Source of the DNA: SIG575 sp964507395
GTDB lineage: Bacteria > Bacillota > Clostridia > Oscillospirales > Acutalibacteraceae
Assembly (NCBI GenBank): GCA_964507395.1
Contig: CAZDQE010000005.1
Coordinates: forward strand, 4,779-68,778
Reading direction: 5' to 3'
Length of the DNA: 64,000 bases
Made by a program: the position numbers and the translations under genes. Below the pieces are notes generated by a model. The model saw nothing but the letters and a program-made list of their open reading frames with translations. It was not told the origin of the DNA and did no database searches. Shown here piece after piece: positions 48,447 to 56,790 of this stretch; position 1 is the first letter of the stretch; each line of letters opens with the position of its first letter.

Positions 48447-49189
48447 GGGTGTCAAATGTAAGGCAACAATTCCAAAGCCTTATTCAACTTTTCTTTCCAA
48501 AAGCTATCGTCGCTTTTGCAAATCAAAGCAGACAACCAAAAGGTAGTGTAAATCCTGCACTTATTCTCATTACTCACGGAAATGTCAAAAGACCAAATCA
48601 ACCTGTATGTGAAATTATTGATGGTGAGCCAGTAGCTAACTATCATTCGAGGATTTCAATGACAATTGATTTGTTTTCCAAGGGAACTCCCGTAAAGGAT
48701 GAGAATGACGAGATTTTTGCTTATGAAGATACAACAGTTGATGATTTACTCGCTTTAATTGATTTTATCAATTCAGAATACACTTTAAATTGGTGTAGCA
48801 AACATGATATAAGCATTTCTGTTGAAGGTGATGTTCATCCATTAACAGGAATAGTGAACGATACGAGTTACGAATATCGAGCTCGTGTCGTTTTTCTTAT
48901 TTATTTTACGCAAAAAGCCATTGGCTTTGCTCCTGTTTTTTCCGAGGACAGTATCAAGTATCCCACAGGTTACTTTGATGAATTCGGAAACCCCATATTC
49001 AGCACAGAAAGACCTGAAGCTACAGAAAGTGTTACAGGCTACACCAAAGACGAAACAGGAGACCTTATCATTGATAAGGTTATCGACGATTCACCCGGTA
49101 CGGGTGGAAGAAATGAAGATTTAGCCAACGAAGATGTTGGTTATTTCACACAAGTAGAAATTACAGAGGAGGAAACAGAGGATGAGTAA
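48443..49189 (+). CDS. Tail terminator / neck protein (LIC_12616-like)
   Basis: A 248-residue protein, ATGA-coupled upstream and overlapping the sheath gene by eight bases. Beta-rich core (YHSRISMTIDLFSKGTPVKD, NDTSYEYRARVVFLIYF) with an acidic C-terminus. Occupies the tail-terminator position directly before the sheath. Confidence 0.68.
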   Translation: MRVSNVRQQFQSLIQLFFPKAIVAFANQSRQPKGSVNPALILITHGNVKRPNQPVCEIIDGEPVANYHSRISMTIDLFSKGTPVKDENDEIFAYEDTTVDDLLALIDFINSEYTLNWCSKHDISISVEGDVHPLTGIVNDTSYEYRARVVFLIYFTQKAIGFAPVFSEDSIKYPTGYFDEFGNPIFSTERPEATESVTGYTKDETGDLIIDKVIDDSPGTGGRNEDLANEDVGYFTQVEITEEETEDE

Positions 49190-50372
49190 AAACTATGACA
49201 AGATTGCAAGAGTTGATATAGACATCGTTTCACCCATTGTCGATGATACAAGTTTTGACAATCTTCTCATTGTAGGTCCGATTCCGAAAGAAACAAAAGA
49301 GAATAAGGATATAGTACAGCCTGATGTTGGTGCTTATTCTTCTCTCCCGGAAGTTGCAGACATGGGTTGGAATTCAGGAGACCCCGTTTACGATGCTGCA
49401 ATGGTTGCTTTCAGTCAAAGTCCTAAACCCGGAACAGTTTATATTGCACCTATGAAGGTGACAAAAGAAGAGGTTGAAGACGAAGAAGGAAACGTAGCCG
49501 AGGAATTCGTTCAGGAATCTGCAGTTGAAACAATTGAAAGAGCGCTTGCAACATCTGGCTGGTATGTTGTATGTCCTGCAGGCGTTGATGAAGACGAATA
49601 CGAAAAGATTGCGGAATACATCGAAACAACTGAAAAGATGTGTATGTATACAGAAACGCAGTTTTTCACTTGGTCAGAAGAACAGGATGAAGACGGAAAC
49701 ACGGTAAGAGTCCAGAATTTCAAACCCGCAGTAAGCAACATTTACTTCAGAACTATAGGTGTTTATGGTTGTGTTGACACAAAAGGTGAAACAGACAGTC
49801 TCCCCGATGCAAACAAATACCTGAACGTAGCTTGGGTTACAAAATGGCTCAACTACGAAACAGGTAGCGAAACATCAGCATTCAAGGTTCTTGCTGCTGT
49901 TACACCGTCTGCGCTTTCAACAACAGAAATGAAACAGCTTGAAGCCGCAAACCTCAACTATTTCATCACAGTTGGCAATAAGAATATCACGATGAACGGC
50001 AAGGTTCTTGCTGGTGAATGGGCTGATATTATTAGATTCAGAGACTGGCTTAAAAACGAAATGCAGGTTCGTGTTGTAAACCTCTTTATTGTTAACCCGA
50101 AGATTTCCTTTACTGACAGTGGTATTGCTCTGATTCAGAATACAATGAATGAAGTTCTCAAGAGAGGCACGAACAAAGGTGGTATCGCAGAAGATGAATT
50201 TGACGAAGACGGCAACAAGATTCCCGGCTTTGTTACATCGGTTCCGCTTTCTTCAAGTCTTACTGTCTCAGAAAAGCAGTCACGTATTCTCAGAAATTGT
50301 AAATTTAAGGCAAGACCTGCTGGTGCTATTCACTTCACCGAAATCGGTGGTAGCCTTACATTTACACTTTAA
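49182..50372 (+). CDS. Contractile tail sheath protein (DUF3383-type)
   Basis: A 396-residue protein. SFDNLLIVGPIPKETKENKD, ADMGWNSGDPVYDAAMVAFS, ADIIRFRDWLKNEMQVRVVN and C-terminal RPAGAIHFTEIGGSLTFTL are sheath-like (DUF3383). It shows that the phage has a contractile tail (myovirus). GAGGAAACAGAGG precedes the ATG. Confidence 0.87.
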   Translation: MSKNYDKIARVDIDIVSPIVDDTSFDNLLIVGPIPKETKENKDIVQPDVGAYSSLPEVADMGWNSGDPVYDAAMVAFSQSPKPGTVYIAPMKVTKEEVEDEEGNVAEEFVQESAVETIERALATSGWYVVCPAGVDEDEYEKIAEYIETTEKMCMYTETQFFTWSEEQDEDGNTVRVQNFKPAVSNIYFRTIGVYGCVDTKGETDSLPDANKYLNVAWVTKWLNYETGSETSAFKVLAAVTPSALSTTEMKQLEAANLNYFITVGNKNITMNGKVLAGEWADIIRFRDWLKNEMQVRVVNLFIVNPKISFTDSGIALIQNTMNEVLKRGTNKGGIAEDEFDEDGNKIPGFVTSVPLSSSLTVSEKQSRILRNCKFKARPAGAIHFTEIGGSLTFTL

Positions 50373-50388
50373 GAAGGGAGGATAAGAT

Positions 50389-50805
50389 ATGTCCGGAGTA
50401 AAAACATATAACCCCAAAGAGTTGACAATCGCACTTGGAACACATGTGGCAACAGGTTTTGCAGAAGACAGTTTTGTTACTATTGACCCCAATGGCGGTG
50501 GTATCACAAAAAAAGTAGGTTGTGACGGTGAGATAGTGAGAAGTATCGACCCTGATGATACTTTTATTGTCAAGCTCAGTCTTCAGCAGTCCTCAAAAAC
50601 TAGCTCTTATCTTCAGCAGTGTTATGACAGAGACAGAATTAGTGGTGACGGTATTTTCCCGATTATGGTAAAGGACCTTAAAGGCGGTTTTGTTTTCAGT
50701 GCAGATGCAGCATGGGTTGTAAAACCGGCTTCAAGAGGCTACGGAAAAGAAGCCGGCGACCGTGAATGGGAAATCCATACCGGTTCAGGTACGCTTTCAG
50801 AATAA
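50389..50805 (+). CDS. Tail tube protein (DUF3277-type)
   Basis: A 138-residue protein; KTYNPKELTIALGTHVATGF, GEIVRSIDPDDTFIVKLSLQ and REWEIHTGSGTLSE are typical of DUF3277 tail-tube-like proteins that follow sheath genes. Followed by a strong terminator. Confidence 0.82.
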   Translation: MSGVKTYNPKELTIALGTHVATGFAEDSFVTIDPNGGGITKKVGCDGEIVRSIDPDDTFIVKLSLQQSSKTSSYLQQCYDRDRISGDGIFPIMVKDLKGGFVFSADAAWVVKPASRGYGKEAGDREWEIHTGSGTLSE

Positions 50806-50812
50806 ATAAAAC

Positions 50813-50841
50813 GGGCTGTGAAACCACAGCCCTTGATTTTT
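50813..50841 (+). terminator. Rho-independent terminator
   Basis: An eight-bp GC-rich stem GGGCTGTG/CACAGCCC, AAAC loop, then TTGATTTTTA, after the tube gene. It would favour more sheath/tube mRNA than downstream tail mRNA. Confidence 0.9.
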
Positions 50842-50866
50842 ACATTTCTCAAAGGAGTTCAGATAA

Positions 50867-51391
50867 ATGAATAACCAGAATTTGAAACAGCTCCATGTTT
50901 CTGAAAAAATAATTGGAGAAAACACCTTTTACATCAAAAAGTTCCCAGCTTTCACATGTGCGAATTTAAGCGGTGAACTCGCTTCTCTTATTACGCCAGT
51001 ATTAAGTGCAATTATTCCTCTTTTGGGTGTAACTGACGAAGAAGGTGGTATTGACCTTAATAAAATCGAAATCGAGAATGCACTGCCCGCACTTAACACA
51101 GCACTTTCCGGTCTGTCTGGAGATAAAATCGAAAGACTTATGAGAAAGCTTTTGATAGATACCGGAAATGTTTCGTTCAATGGACCTGTTACTGATGGTG
51201 CAACAAAACGCCTCTCATTCGATTTGGCAAATGAGATTTTTTGCGGAGATATTGACGAAATGTATCTTCTTTGCATAGAGGTAATCCGTCTTAATTTCAG
51301 CAGTTTTTTCAAGAAGCTCGGAGTCCGATTTGGCAACCTTTCAGAGGTCGTTCAGAATCTGATTCCGAGTACAGAAAACACGGAGAACTAA
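50867..51391 (+). CDS. Tail assembly chaperone (upstream frame)
   Basis: A 174-residue protein, in the position of tail chaperone G between tube and tape-measure genes. It contains KQLHVSEKIIGENTFYIKKF, FTCANLSGELASLITPVLSA and NVSFNGPVTDGATKRLSFDL, typical of phage tail-assembly chaperones. A T TTT TTC heptamer near its end fits programmed -1 frameshifting into the next frame. AAAGGAG precedes the ATG. Confidence 0.8.
   Translation: MNNQNLKQLHVSEKIIGENTFYIKKFPAFTCANLSGELASLITPVLSAIIPLLGVTDEEGGIDLNKIEIENALPALNTALSGLSGDKIERLMRKLLIDTGNVSFNGPVTDGATKRLSFDLANEIFCGDIDEMYLLCIEVIRLNFSSFFKKLGVRFGNLSEVVQNLIPSTENTEN
51304..51310 (+). promoter_or_regulatory. Probable -1 ribosomal frameshift site
   Basis: T TTT TTC lies in the zero frame (AGT TTT TTC AAG) of the chaperone gene. 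The -1 frame is open from here through 51576, past the zero-frame stop at 51389. UUUUUUC is a canonical bacterial slippery heptamer and this is the usual place for tail-chaperone frameshifting. Confidence 0.7.
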
Positions 51392-51579
51392 ACTTACAAG
51401 CCTTTTCAGAACTTGAAATGAGAATGTATGTTCTCATAAAAGCTCGATTGGCTTCGAAGTTAGAACTTGAAACCGTTTACACGCTTGATGAGGCTCTTAA
51501 ACTGTATGCACTTTTTCAAATGGATTGTGACATTGAAAAAGCTCAGGCAGATGAATTGAAAAACAAAACTCATAAGTAA
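51310..51579 (+). CDS. Tail assembly chaperone, frameshift extension (T domain)
   Basis: Read after a -1 shift: QEARSPIWQPFRGRSESDSE and onward for 89 residues to ELKNKTHK, including the helical MRMYVLIKARLASKLELETV and a following LDEALKLYALFQ. The fusion product would be about 237 residues. The internal ATGs (51418, 51424) lack a ribosome site, so frameshifting is the likely route. The RSPIWQPF segment resembles T-domain starts in many phages. Confidence 0.68.
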   Translation, partial: QEARSPIWQPFRGRSESDSEYRKHGELNLQAFSELEMRMYVLIKARLASKLELETVYTLDEALKLYALFQMDCDIEKAQADELKNKTHK

Positions 51580-51595
51580 AAGGACAGGTGATTTT

Positions 51596-53773
51596 GTGAC
51601 TATAGCAGAATTCATCAACAAAGTAGGTTTCAAAGTCGATGAAAAAGATGTTGAAAAAGTAAACGGTACAATATCTGATATTAAATCTACTGCCACCAAA
51701 CTTTTAGGAGCAATAGGTATTGGCTTCAGTCTTACACAGATGAACGAATTGGTCGAAGAGTTTGGCAGAGTGAATAACCAGATTAGAAATTCTACCGAGG
51801 CTCTTGGAGACCAACAGGAGATACAGGAACAGATTTTGGCTTCTGCATCGAAAACAAGGTCAAGTTTTGCTGATACCGCTAAGGTCGTATCAAATCTTGT
51901 AAAAGAAAACAAAACGCTTTTCGGAAATGTGGAAGAAGCGGCAAAGTTTAACAATGCCGCAACAATGCTGTTTAAAACAGCAGGTAAAACCAACGAAGAA
52001 ATCGCAGGCTTGATGGAAGCTATAAACAAATCCTTCGCAAAAGGCAAGGTTGATACCGAAACAATTAACCAGCTTCTTGAGCGTTCGCCCGAAGCTATAG
52101 AACTGCTTAATAGAAAGCTTGGCACAACATCAGACCAGCTAGAACAAATGGTAAGTGATGGAAAGATTTCTGTAAAAGACCTTAAAGATGTTTTTGTTGA
52201 AAACGCTGATGAAATTGAAAAGAATTTTCAGAACGTCCCTATGACTGTTACTGATGCACTTCTTGACATCAGAAACAAATGGGGATTTTGGCTTTCAGAT
52301 ATGGATGAAACGCTTGGAGTTACCAAAACATTATCGAAGATTATGGTTGCCGGCTTTGATAAAATCATGGCAGTGCTGAATAAAGTAAGAGACGGTTTCA
52401 AGTGGCTTTCTGACGAAATCGGAGGAACGGAAAATCTCTTGAAATTGGCTACAATAACAGCAGGTGCATTTGCGGCAGTTTTTTATTTTCCGAAAGCAAT
52501 CAAAGGTTTAAAAAACTTGGGGAAAGCAATTGGAAAGATAAATGTGAAAATGCTTGCCATAGTTGCGGTTGTTGTTCTTATTGCTCTACTAATTGATGAC
52601 TTGATAAACTTTATTCAAGGAAATAACTCTGTAATCGGTAGTTTGTTTGATAAAGCAGGTATAGATTCAACAAAGTTTCGTGAAGGGCTCAGCAACCTTT
52701 GGAAAACGGTAAAAGACTTCATCCCCGTGGTAAAAGAATTTGCTCTTGGCATAGGCAAAGAGTTGCTTGGTTCTTTGAAAACCTTGCTACCGGTTCTTAT
52801 GAATTTAGGCAAGCAGATATTACCTGTGCTTATGAATTTAATCAAGAGAGTTGTTTCTTTTTTGACTGGTACAGGAAAATCAATTCTAACATTTATTATA
52901 AATGCAGTTGTTAAATTGTTACCTCTGTTAATCGAAATAATTGTTGCAGTTTTACCAGTTATTATAAATCTTATTGCACAGGCACTACCTTTGCTAATTC
53001 AAATTATAGATGCTGTTTTGCCAATTATAATAGATTTGATAAATCAATTATTACCGATAATCCTCGAAATCATTGATAATGTTCTTCCAATTATTGTAGA
53101 ACTAATCGAAATGCTTGTCCCGGTACTTGTTGAGATAGTTGAAGCAATAATGCCTGTGTTACTCGAACTAATTAGCACAATATTCCCTATGCTACAGCCA
53201 ATTATTGAATTGGTTGCAAATTTAGTTTCAGATTTAATGCCTGTTTTGGTTTCATTGTTAGATTCAATTATTCCAATACTTGAACCGATTCTTGCTTTAC
53301 TCCAACCTATTGCTGATATAATAGGTGTCATAGTGACAGCCATAGGAAAAGTAGTGGGGTGGGCAGCAAACGGTCTTGGAGATATAATCGGATTATTTTT
53401 TGGTGGCGGTGGAGATTCTGAAACAGCCAAGAAGGTTAACGCTTACGCTGACGGTACAGAATCGACATCTGACACGTTCATAGCAGGTGAAGAGGGACCT
53501 GAACTTATCACAGGTGCTCCCGGCAAAAAAGTGTTCACCGCTTTGGAGACCGGAAATATTTTTAAAGCTATGGAACTTCTCGCCAGAACAGCAGTCGCAC
53601 AGCCGGCAACAGTAACCAACTCAAGCAATTCCCGTGTTGTTAATCAGTACAACGAATTCGTGAATACTTTCAATGGTGAACCGGCACTACAGAAAAACGC
53701 AGAGAAAACTATCCACAAAGCAACGGGCGATGCAACTGCCGAACTTGCTCGTGGCTTGGCTTTCGCAAGATGA
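51596..53773 (+). CDS. Tape measure protein
   Basis: A 725-residue protein setting tail length. N-terminal TIAEFINKVGFKVDEKDVEK and the NQLLERSPEAIELLNRKLG segment are typical of tape measures; a TM-like hydrophobic stretch lies at about 322-340. Residues about 400-585 are striking hydrophobic repeats (LLPLLIEIIVAVLPVIINLI-like, about 11 or 22 residues). The C-terminus includes GEEGPELITGAPG. GTG start after AGGTGAT. Complete. Confidence 0.88.
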   Translation: MTIAEFINKVGFKVDEKDVEKVNGTISDIKSTATKLLGAIGIGFSLTQMNELVEEFGRVNNQIRNSTEALGDQQEIQEQILASASKTRSSFADTAKVVSNLVKENKTLFGNVEEAAKFNNAATMLFKTAGKTNEEIAGLMEAINKSFAKGKVDTETINQLLERSPEAIELLNRKLGTTSDQLEQMVSDGKISVKDLKDVFVENADEIEKNFQNVPMTVTDALLDIRNKWGFWLSDMDETLGVTKTLSKIMVAGFDKIMAVLNKVRDGFKWLSDEIGGTENLLKLATITAGAFAAVFYFPKAIKGLKNLGKAIGKINVKMLAIVAVVVLIALLIDDLINFIQGNNSVIGSLFDKAGIDSTKFREGLSNLWKTVKDFIPVVKEFALGIGKELLGSLKTLLPVLMNLGKQILPVLMNLIKRVVSFLTGTGKSILTFIINAVVKLLPLLIEIIVAVLPVIINLIAQALPLLIQIIDAVLPIIIDLINQLLPIILEIIDNVLPIIVELIEMLVPVLVEIVEAIMPVLLELISTIFPMLQPIIELVANLVSDLMPVLVSLLDSIIPILEPILALLQPIADIIGVIVTAIGKVVGWAANGLGDIIGLFFGGGGDSETAKKVNAYADGTESTSDTFIAGEEGPELITGAPGKKVFTALETGNIFKAMELLARTAVAQPATVTNSSNSRVVNQYNEFVNTFNGEPALQKNAEKTIHKATGDATAELARGLAFAR

Positions 53774-53788
53774 CTGGAGGTAATCAAT

Positions 53789-54391
53789 TTGTTAAGAGCT
53801 AAAGAACCTGTTTCTATAAATGGTTTGGAGTTTGATGCTCTCATTGATGAAAACGAAGGTTATTCTGCCACTGTTCCGGAATACGCAGTTGAAGAAGGAT
53901 ATACCGTTTCTGATGCCATATTGCTTGGTGCAGAAACGGTATCTATGACTCTTTATGTCACTAATACTCCTGTAACTTGGTATGAAAAACACGGTGGCGA
54001 TACAAGCAGGGTTGAGAGTGTGTGCCAACAGCTTAAAGAAATCTTCTTTGAAAAGAAGCTTGTCACTATACGTACCTCGGATGCGACATCAGAAAATATG
54101 GCAATAGAAAGCCTGAGCATCGGAAAAAGCAAAGATGTTGGTTACGCAAGGGAGATTCCTATTTCTTTTAGAAAAATACGTACTGTAAAAGCCAAAACTA
54201 CCACAATTCCTGCAAGTTATGGTAAGAGCGGAACAACTGCTGCAAATGCCGGTACCGCAAACACGTCAACTGCTTCAAGCGGTAGTTCCTCAAGTTCGTC
54301 ATCTGAAAGCAGTAGTTCAAGCGACAAGTCAGAAAGCAAGGGAAGCATTCTATATAGTGCCGCTTCTTCGCTTGGCTTATTAGGAGGTTAA
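53789..54391 (+). CDS. Dit-like baseplate protein
   Basis: A 200-residue protein with a TTG start after GGAGGTAATCAA. The beta-rich part INGLEFDALIDENEGYSATV, EYAVEEGYTVSDAILLGAET, PVTWYEKHG and EIPISFRKIRTVKAK resembles N-terminal domains of phage distal-tail proteins. The C-terminal 55 residues are a Ser/Thr-rich low-complexity stretch. Baseplate role inferred from family and position. Confidence 0.7.
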   Translation: MLRAKEPVSINGLEFDALIDENEGYSATVPEYAVEEGYTVSDAILLGAETVSMTLYVTNTPVTWYEKHGGDTSRVESVCQQLKEIFFEKKLVTIRTSDATSENMAIESLSIGKSKDVGYAREIPISFRKIRTVKAKTTTIPASYGKSGTTAANAGTANTSTASSGSSSSSSSESSSSSDKSESKGSILYSAASSLGLLGG

Positions 54392-54393
54392 GT

Positions 54394-54708
54394 ATGGAAT
54401 ATACGATTATCGAAATCCCGGATATGAATGACAGCATATCCCGTATCGTCCTTTCTGGTAAAGTTTATAACATAAGATTCACTTACAATGACACTGCAGA
54501 TTACTGGAAGTTCAGCCTGTATGACTCCTTAAATAGTCCAATTGTTTTAGGTATAAAAATTGTACCCCGATTTCCGCTTAATGCTTTTTACGGTATCACC
54601 GAAATACCCGAAGGAATATTCGGAGTCATTTCAAATCTTGACCACATCGGCAAAAATGACTTTAAAAACGGCAAAGCACAGTTCGTGTTTATGCCTGTTG
54701 AAACCTAA
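54394..54708 (+). CDS. Baseplate plug protein
   Basis: A 104-residue protein: MEYTIIEIPDMNDSISRIVL, GKVYNIRFTYNDTADYWKFS, NAFYGITEIPEGIFGV. This is the pattern of the phage baseplate-plug family. It starts two bases after the Dit-like stop (TAAGTATGG). A structured 150-base interval follows. Confidence 0.8.
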   Translation: MEYTIIEIPDMNDSISRIVLSGKVYNIRFTYNDTADYWKFSLYDSLNSPIVLGIKIVPRFPLNAFYGITEIPEGIFGVISNLDHIGKNDFKNGKAQFVFMPVET

Positions 54709-54715
54709 AATAAAA

Positions 54716-54827
54716 TCCGTGGAAAGTCCTGCGGACAATCCATGGGACAATCCACGGAAAATCCAGATATAACCGTAACTGTATTTTATATCTTATAAAT
54801 AAGATATTTGTGAGTCTTTCGACTCAC
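54716..54827 (+). other. Multi-hairpin intergenic region
   Basis: The interval between baseplate plug and hub genes folds into several perfect hairpins. TCCGTGGA/TCCACGGA (54716-54723 and 54751-54758) encloses GTCC-TGC-GGAC and two direct copies of GGACAATCCA. Then come ATATCTTA-TAAA-TAAGATAT (54788-54807) and GTGAGTC-TTTC-GACTCAC (54810-54827). No T-tract follows the last stem, so it is not a standard terminator. It may be an RNA structure, processing site or regulatory leader for the hub gene at 54866. Confidence 0.7.
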
Positions 54828-54865
54828 GTGTGTTGTTAAAAGGGTGTTTTTTGAAAGGAGAAAAA

Positions 54866-55735
54866 ATGTCAGGATATGAACTTTTTGACAGACAATACAG
54901 GTTCGCTGCAGGACCTGCAGGGCAGAAAGGTTTTGAGTTAGGTGAAACATCACCAAGTCAGCCTATTCCGTTGCACATAAGTTTCTCTTTTCAAAAAGCA
55001 GACCTTGAAACTGCAAATAATGGTAAGGTTGAAATATGGAACTTGAACCCAGAACACTTAGCAATGCTCGATGAAGAAGGTTGCTGTGTTTCTGTAAAAG
55101 CCGGATATAACGAACATCTTTCATTGATTTTTGCAGGACGTGTAAGTTTTGCTACTACAGCTCCTGACGGAGCAGACAGAAAGACGGAGATTGAAGTCAT
55201 CGATAGTCTTGTTGAAATAAGCGATACTAATGTTTCGCTTTCTTACAAAGGAAAAGTCAACTGGAAAACCATAATGGATGATACAGCAAAACAAATGGGA
55301 GTTGCTGTTTCTTACTCGTACAACGCAACTTTCGTTGATATTCCTAACGGTTACAGTTATGTTGGTAAAGCAAAGAATGTTTTCAGCAAAGGTTGTGCTT
55401 GTTGTGGCTTGACATGGAGCATACAGAACGGTGTGCTTCAGATTAAGAAGAAAGGCGATACAATGTCGCGAGAGGTGTATGTTCTTTCCTCAGATTCGGG
55501 TCTTATAGGAATTCCGCAGAAGGTAGTTGTCGCTGAAAACGAAGAAACAGGCAAAAATGAAATGGGTTGGGATGTCGAGTATCTTTTGAACGGCGCAATA
55601 AACATTGACGATTTCGTAAAACTTGAATCTAAGGTGGTTACAGGCTATTTTAGAGTGTATTCTATAGAAATAAGTGGCGACAATGTTTCAGGCGACTGGA
55701 TGTGTAAAGCGAGATTATTGGAGGCGAAAGGATAA
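54866..55735 (+). CDS. Baseplate hub-like protein
   Basis: A 289-residue protein with the ATG after GAAAGGAG. LHISFSFQKADLETANNGKV, EIWNLNPEHLAMLDEEGCCV, SVKAGYNEHLSLIFAGRV and SYVGKAKNVFSKGCACCGLT match hub/XkdQ-like phage proteins. The next gene encodes the spike. Overlaps it by one base. Confidence 0.75.
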   Translation: MSGYELFDRQYRFAAGPAGQKGFELGETSPSQPIPLHISFSFQKADLETANNGKVEIWNLNPEHLAMLDEEGCCVSVKAGYNEHLSLIFAGRVSFATTAPDGADRKTEIEVIDSLVEISDTNVSLSYKGKVNWKTIMDDTAKQMGVAVSYSYNATFVDIPNGYSYVGKAKNVFSKGCACCGLTWSIQNGVLQIKKKGDTMSREVYVLSSDSGLIGIPQKVVVAENEETGKNEMGWDVEYLLNGAINIDDFVKLESKVVTGYFRVYSIEISGDNVSGDWMCKARLLEAKG

Positions 55736-56409
55736 TGTTACAAGAATTCACGCAAGAAATACATAATACCGCAAAAGAAGAAGTGAATAACATTCATACT
55801 GTAGTTCCCGGTGAGATTGTTTCATTTGATGCCTCAAAGTGTCTCGCAACCGTACAACCTAAAATGAAGTTCAGACAAAAGAACGGAAAAACAATAGATT
55901 ATCCCGAAATCGGAGAAGTACCTGTTGTCTTTCTGCAAACGATGAAACAGGAAGCAACCATTGCTATGCCTATTAAGACTGGTGACGGTTGTCTTATTGT
56001 CTTTTCTGAACAGTCCCTTGATTACTGGCAACATGGTCAAGATACTGATACAGACCTGAAATTTGACCTTACGAATGCCATTTGCATTCCCGGACTTTTT
56101 TCAAAGGAGAACTCACTCATCAAGGAAGCATGTGACAAGAACGCCATAATAGTTGATGTTAAAGGCACTCGCATTACAGTGAAAAAAGACAATGTAGAAA
56201 TTGAATCAAAGAACGTCAAGATAAAATCCGAGAAGGTTGATATCGAAGGCGACGTATCTGTAACAGGAAAACTCAGTACAACCGAGGATATATCTACAAA
56301 TGCGAATGTTTCTGCAACTGGGGATGTTATAGCAGGTGCAACAAGTCTTTCGAATCACATTCATACTGCTTCCGGACCCGGTTCGCCCACTACACCGCCG
56401 GTTGTATGA
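55735..56409 (+). CDS. Membrane-puncturing spike protein (Gp138-like)
   Basis: A 224-residue protein. N-terminal OB-like VVPGEIVSFDASKCLATVQP and PVVFLQTMKQEATIAMPIKT match the Gp138 N-domain. The C-terminal beta-helix-like repeats (RITVKKDNVEIESKNVKIKS) end in NHIHTASGPGSPTTPP. It forms the central spike of the contractile tail. Confidence 0.82.
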   Translation: MLQEFTQEIHNTAKEEVNNIHTVVPGEIVSFDASKCLATVQPKMKFRQKNGKTIDYPEIGEVPVVFLQTMKQEATIAMPIKTGDGCLIVFSEQSLDYWQHGQDTDTDLKFDLTNAICIPGLFSKENSLIKEACDKNAIIVDVKGTRITVKKDNVEIESKNVKIKSEKVDIEGDVSVTGKLSTTEDISTNANVSATGDVIAGATSLSNHIHTASGPGSPTTPPVV

Positions 56410-56430
56410 TAATAAAAAAGGAGGGAAAAT

Positions 56431-56790
56431 ATGTTTGATATTTTACTCGACAAAAACGGAGATATAGATATTTCAGGCTCTGGTGTGTTTTCTACGACAA
56501 TAAGTGTACGCCAAGCAATATTGATACATCTCCGTTGGTTTTTAGGAGAATGGAGATTCGGTCCTGAACTTGGCTTTCCTTGGTTTGAGGAAGTGTTTGT
56601 CAAAAATCCAAATCTTACTAAACTCCGTTATCTGATAAGAGACGAAATCAAAAAAGTTGATGGCGTTGTCGATGTATCTGTAGATGCCATTGTTTTCGAC
56701 AAGCAGAAGCGAGAAGCAATGGTGAGATATAAGTGCACTACAACCGAAGAAATATTTGAAGAGGAGGTAATCTTGAATGCCCGAAAATGA
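56431..56790 (+). CDS. gp25-like baseplate wedge protein
   Basis: A 119-residue protein with VRQAILIHLRWFLGEWRFGP, ELGFPWFEEVF and IKKVDGVVDVSVDAIVF, the gpW/gp25 signature. The family is lysozyme-like and belongs to the baseplate wedge. Overlaps the J-like gene by 14 bases. Confidence 0.86.
   Translation: MFDILLDKNGDIDISGSGVFSTTISVRQAILIHLRWFLGEWRFGPELGFPWFEEVFVKNPNLTKLRYLIRDEIKKVDGVVDVSVDAIVFDKQKREAMVRYKCTTTEEIFEEEVILNARK

Noticed and set aside
51460..52125. 221-codon open frame on the minus strand
   Set aside because: It is antisense to the tape measure and chaperone frames, has no ribosome site and its composition is a shadow of the hydrophobic coding strand.
53044..53430. Antisense frame in the tape measure
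   Set aside because: Low-complexity Ile/Ser/Thr product that mirrors the repeat coding strand; no start signals.
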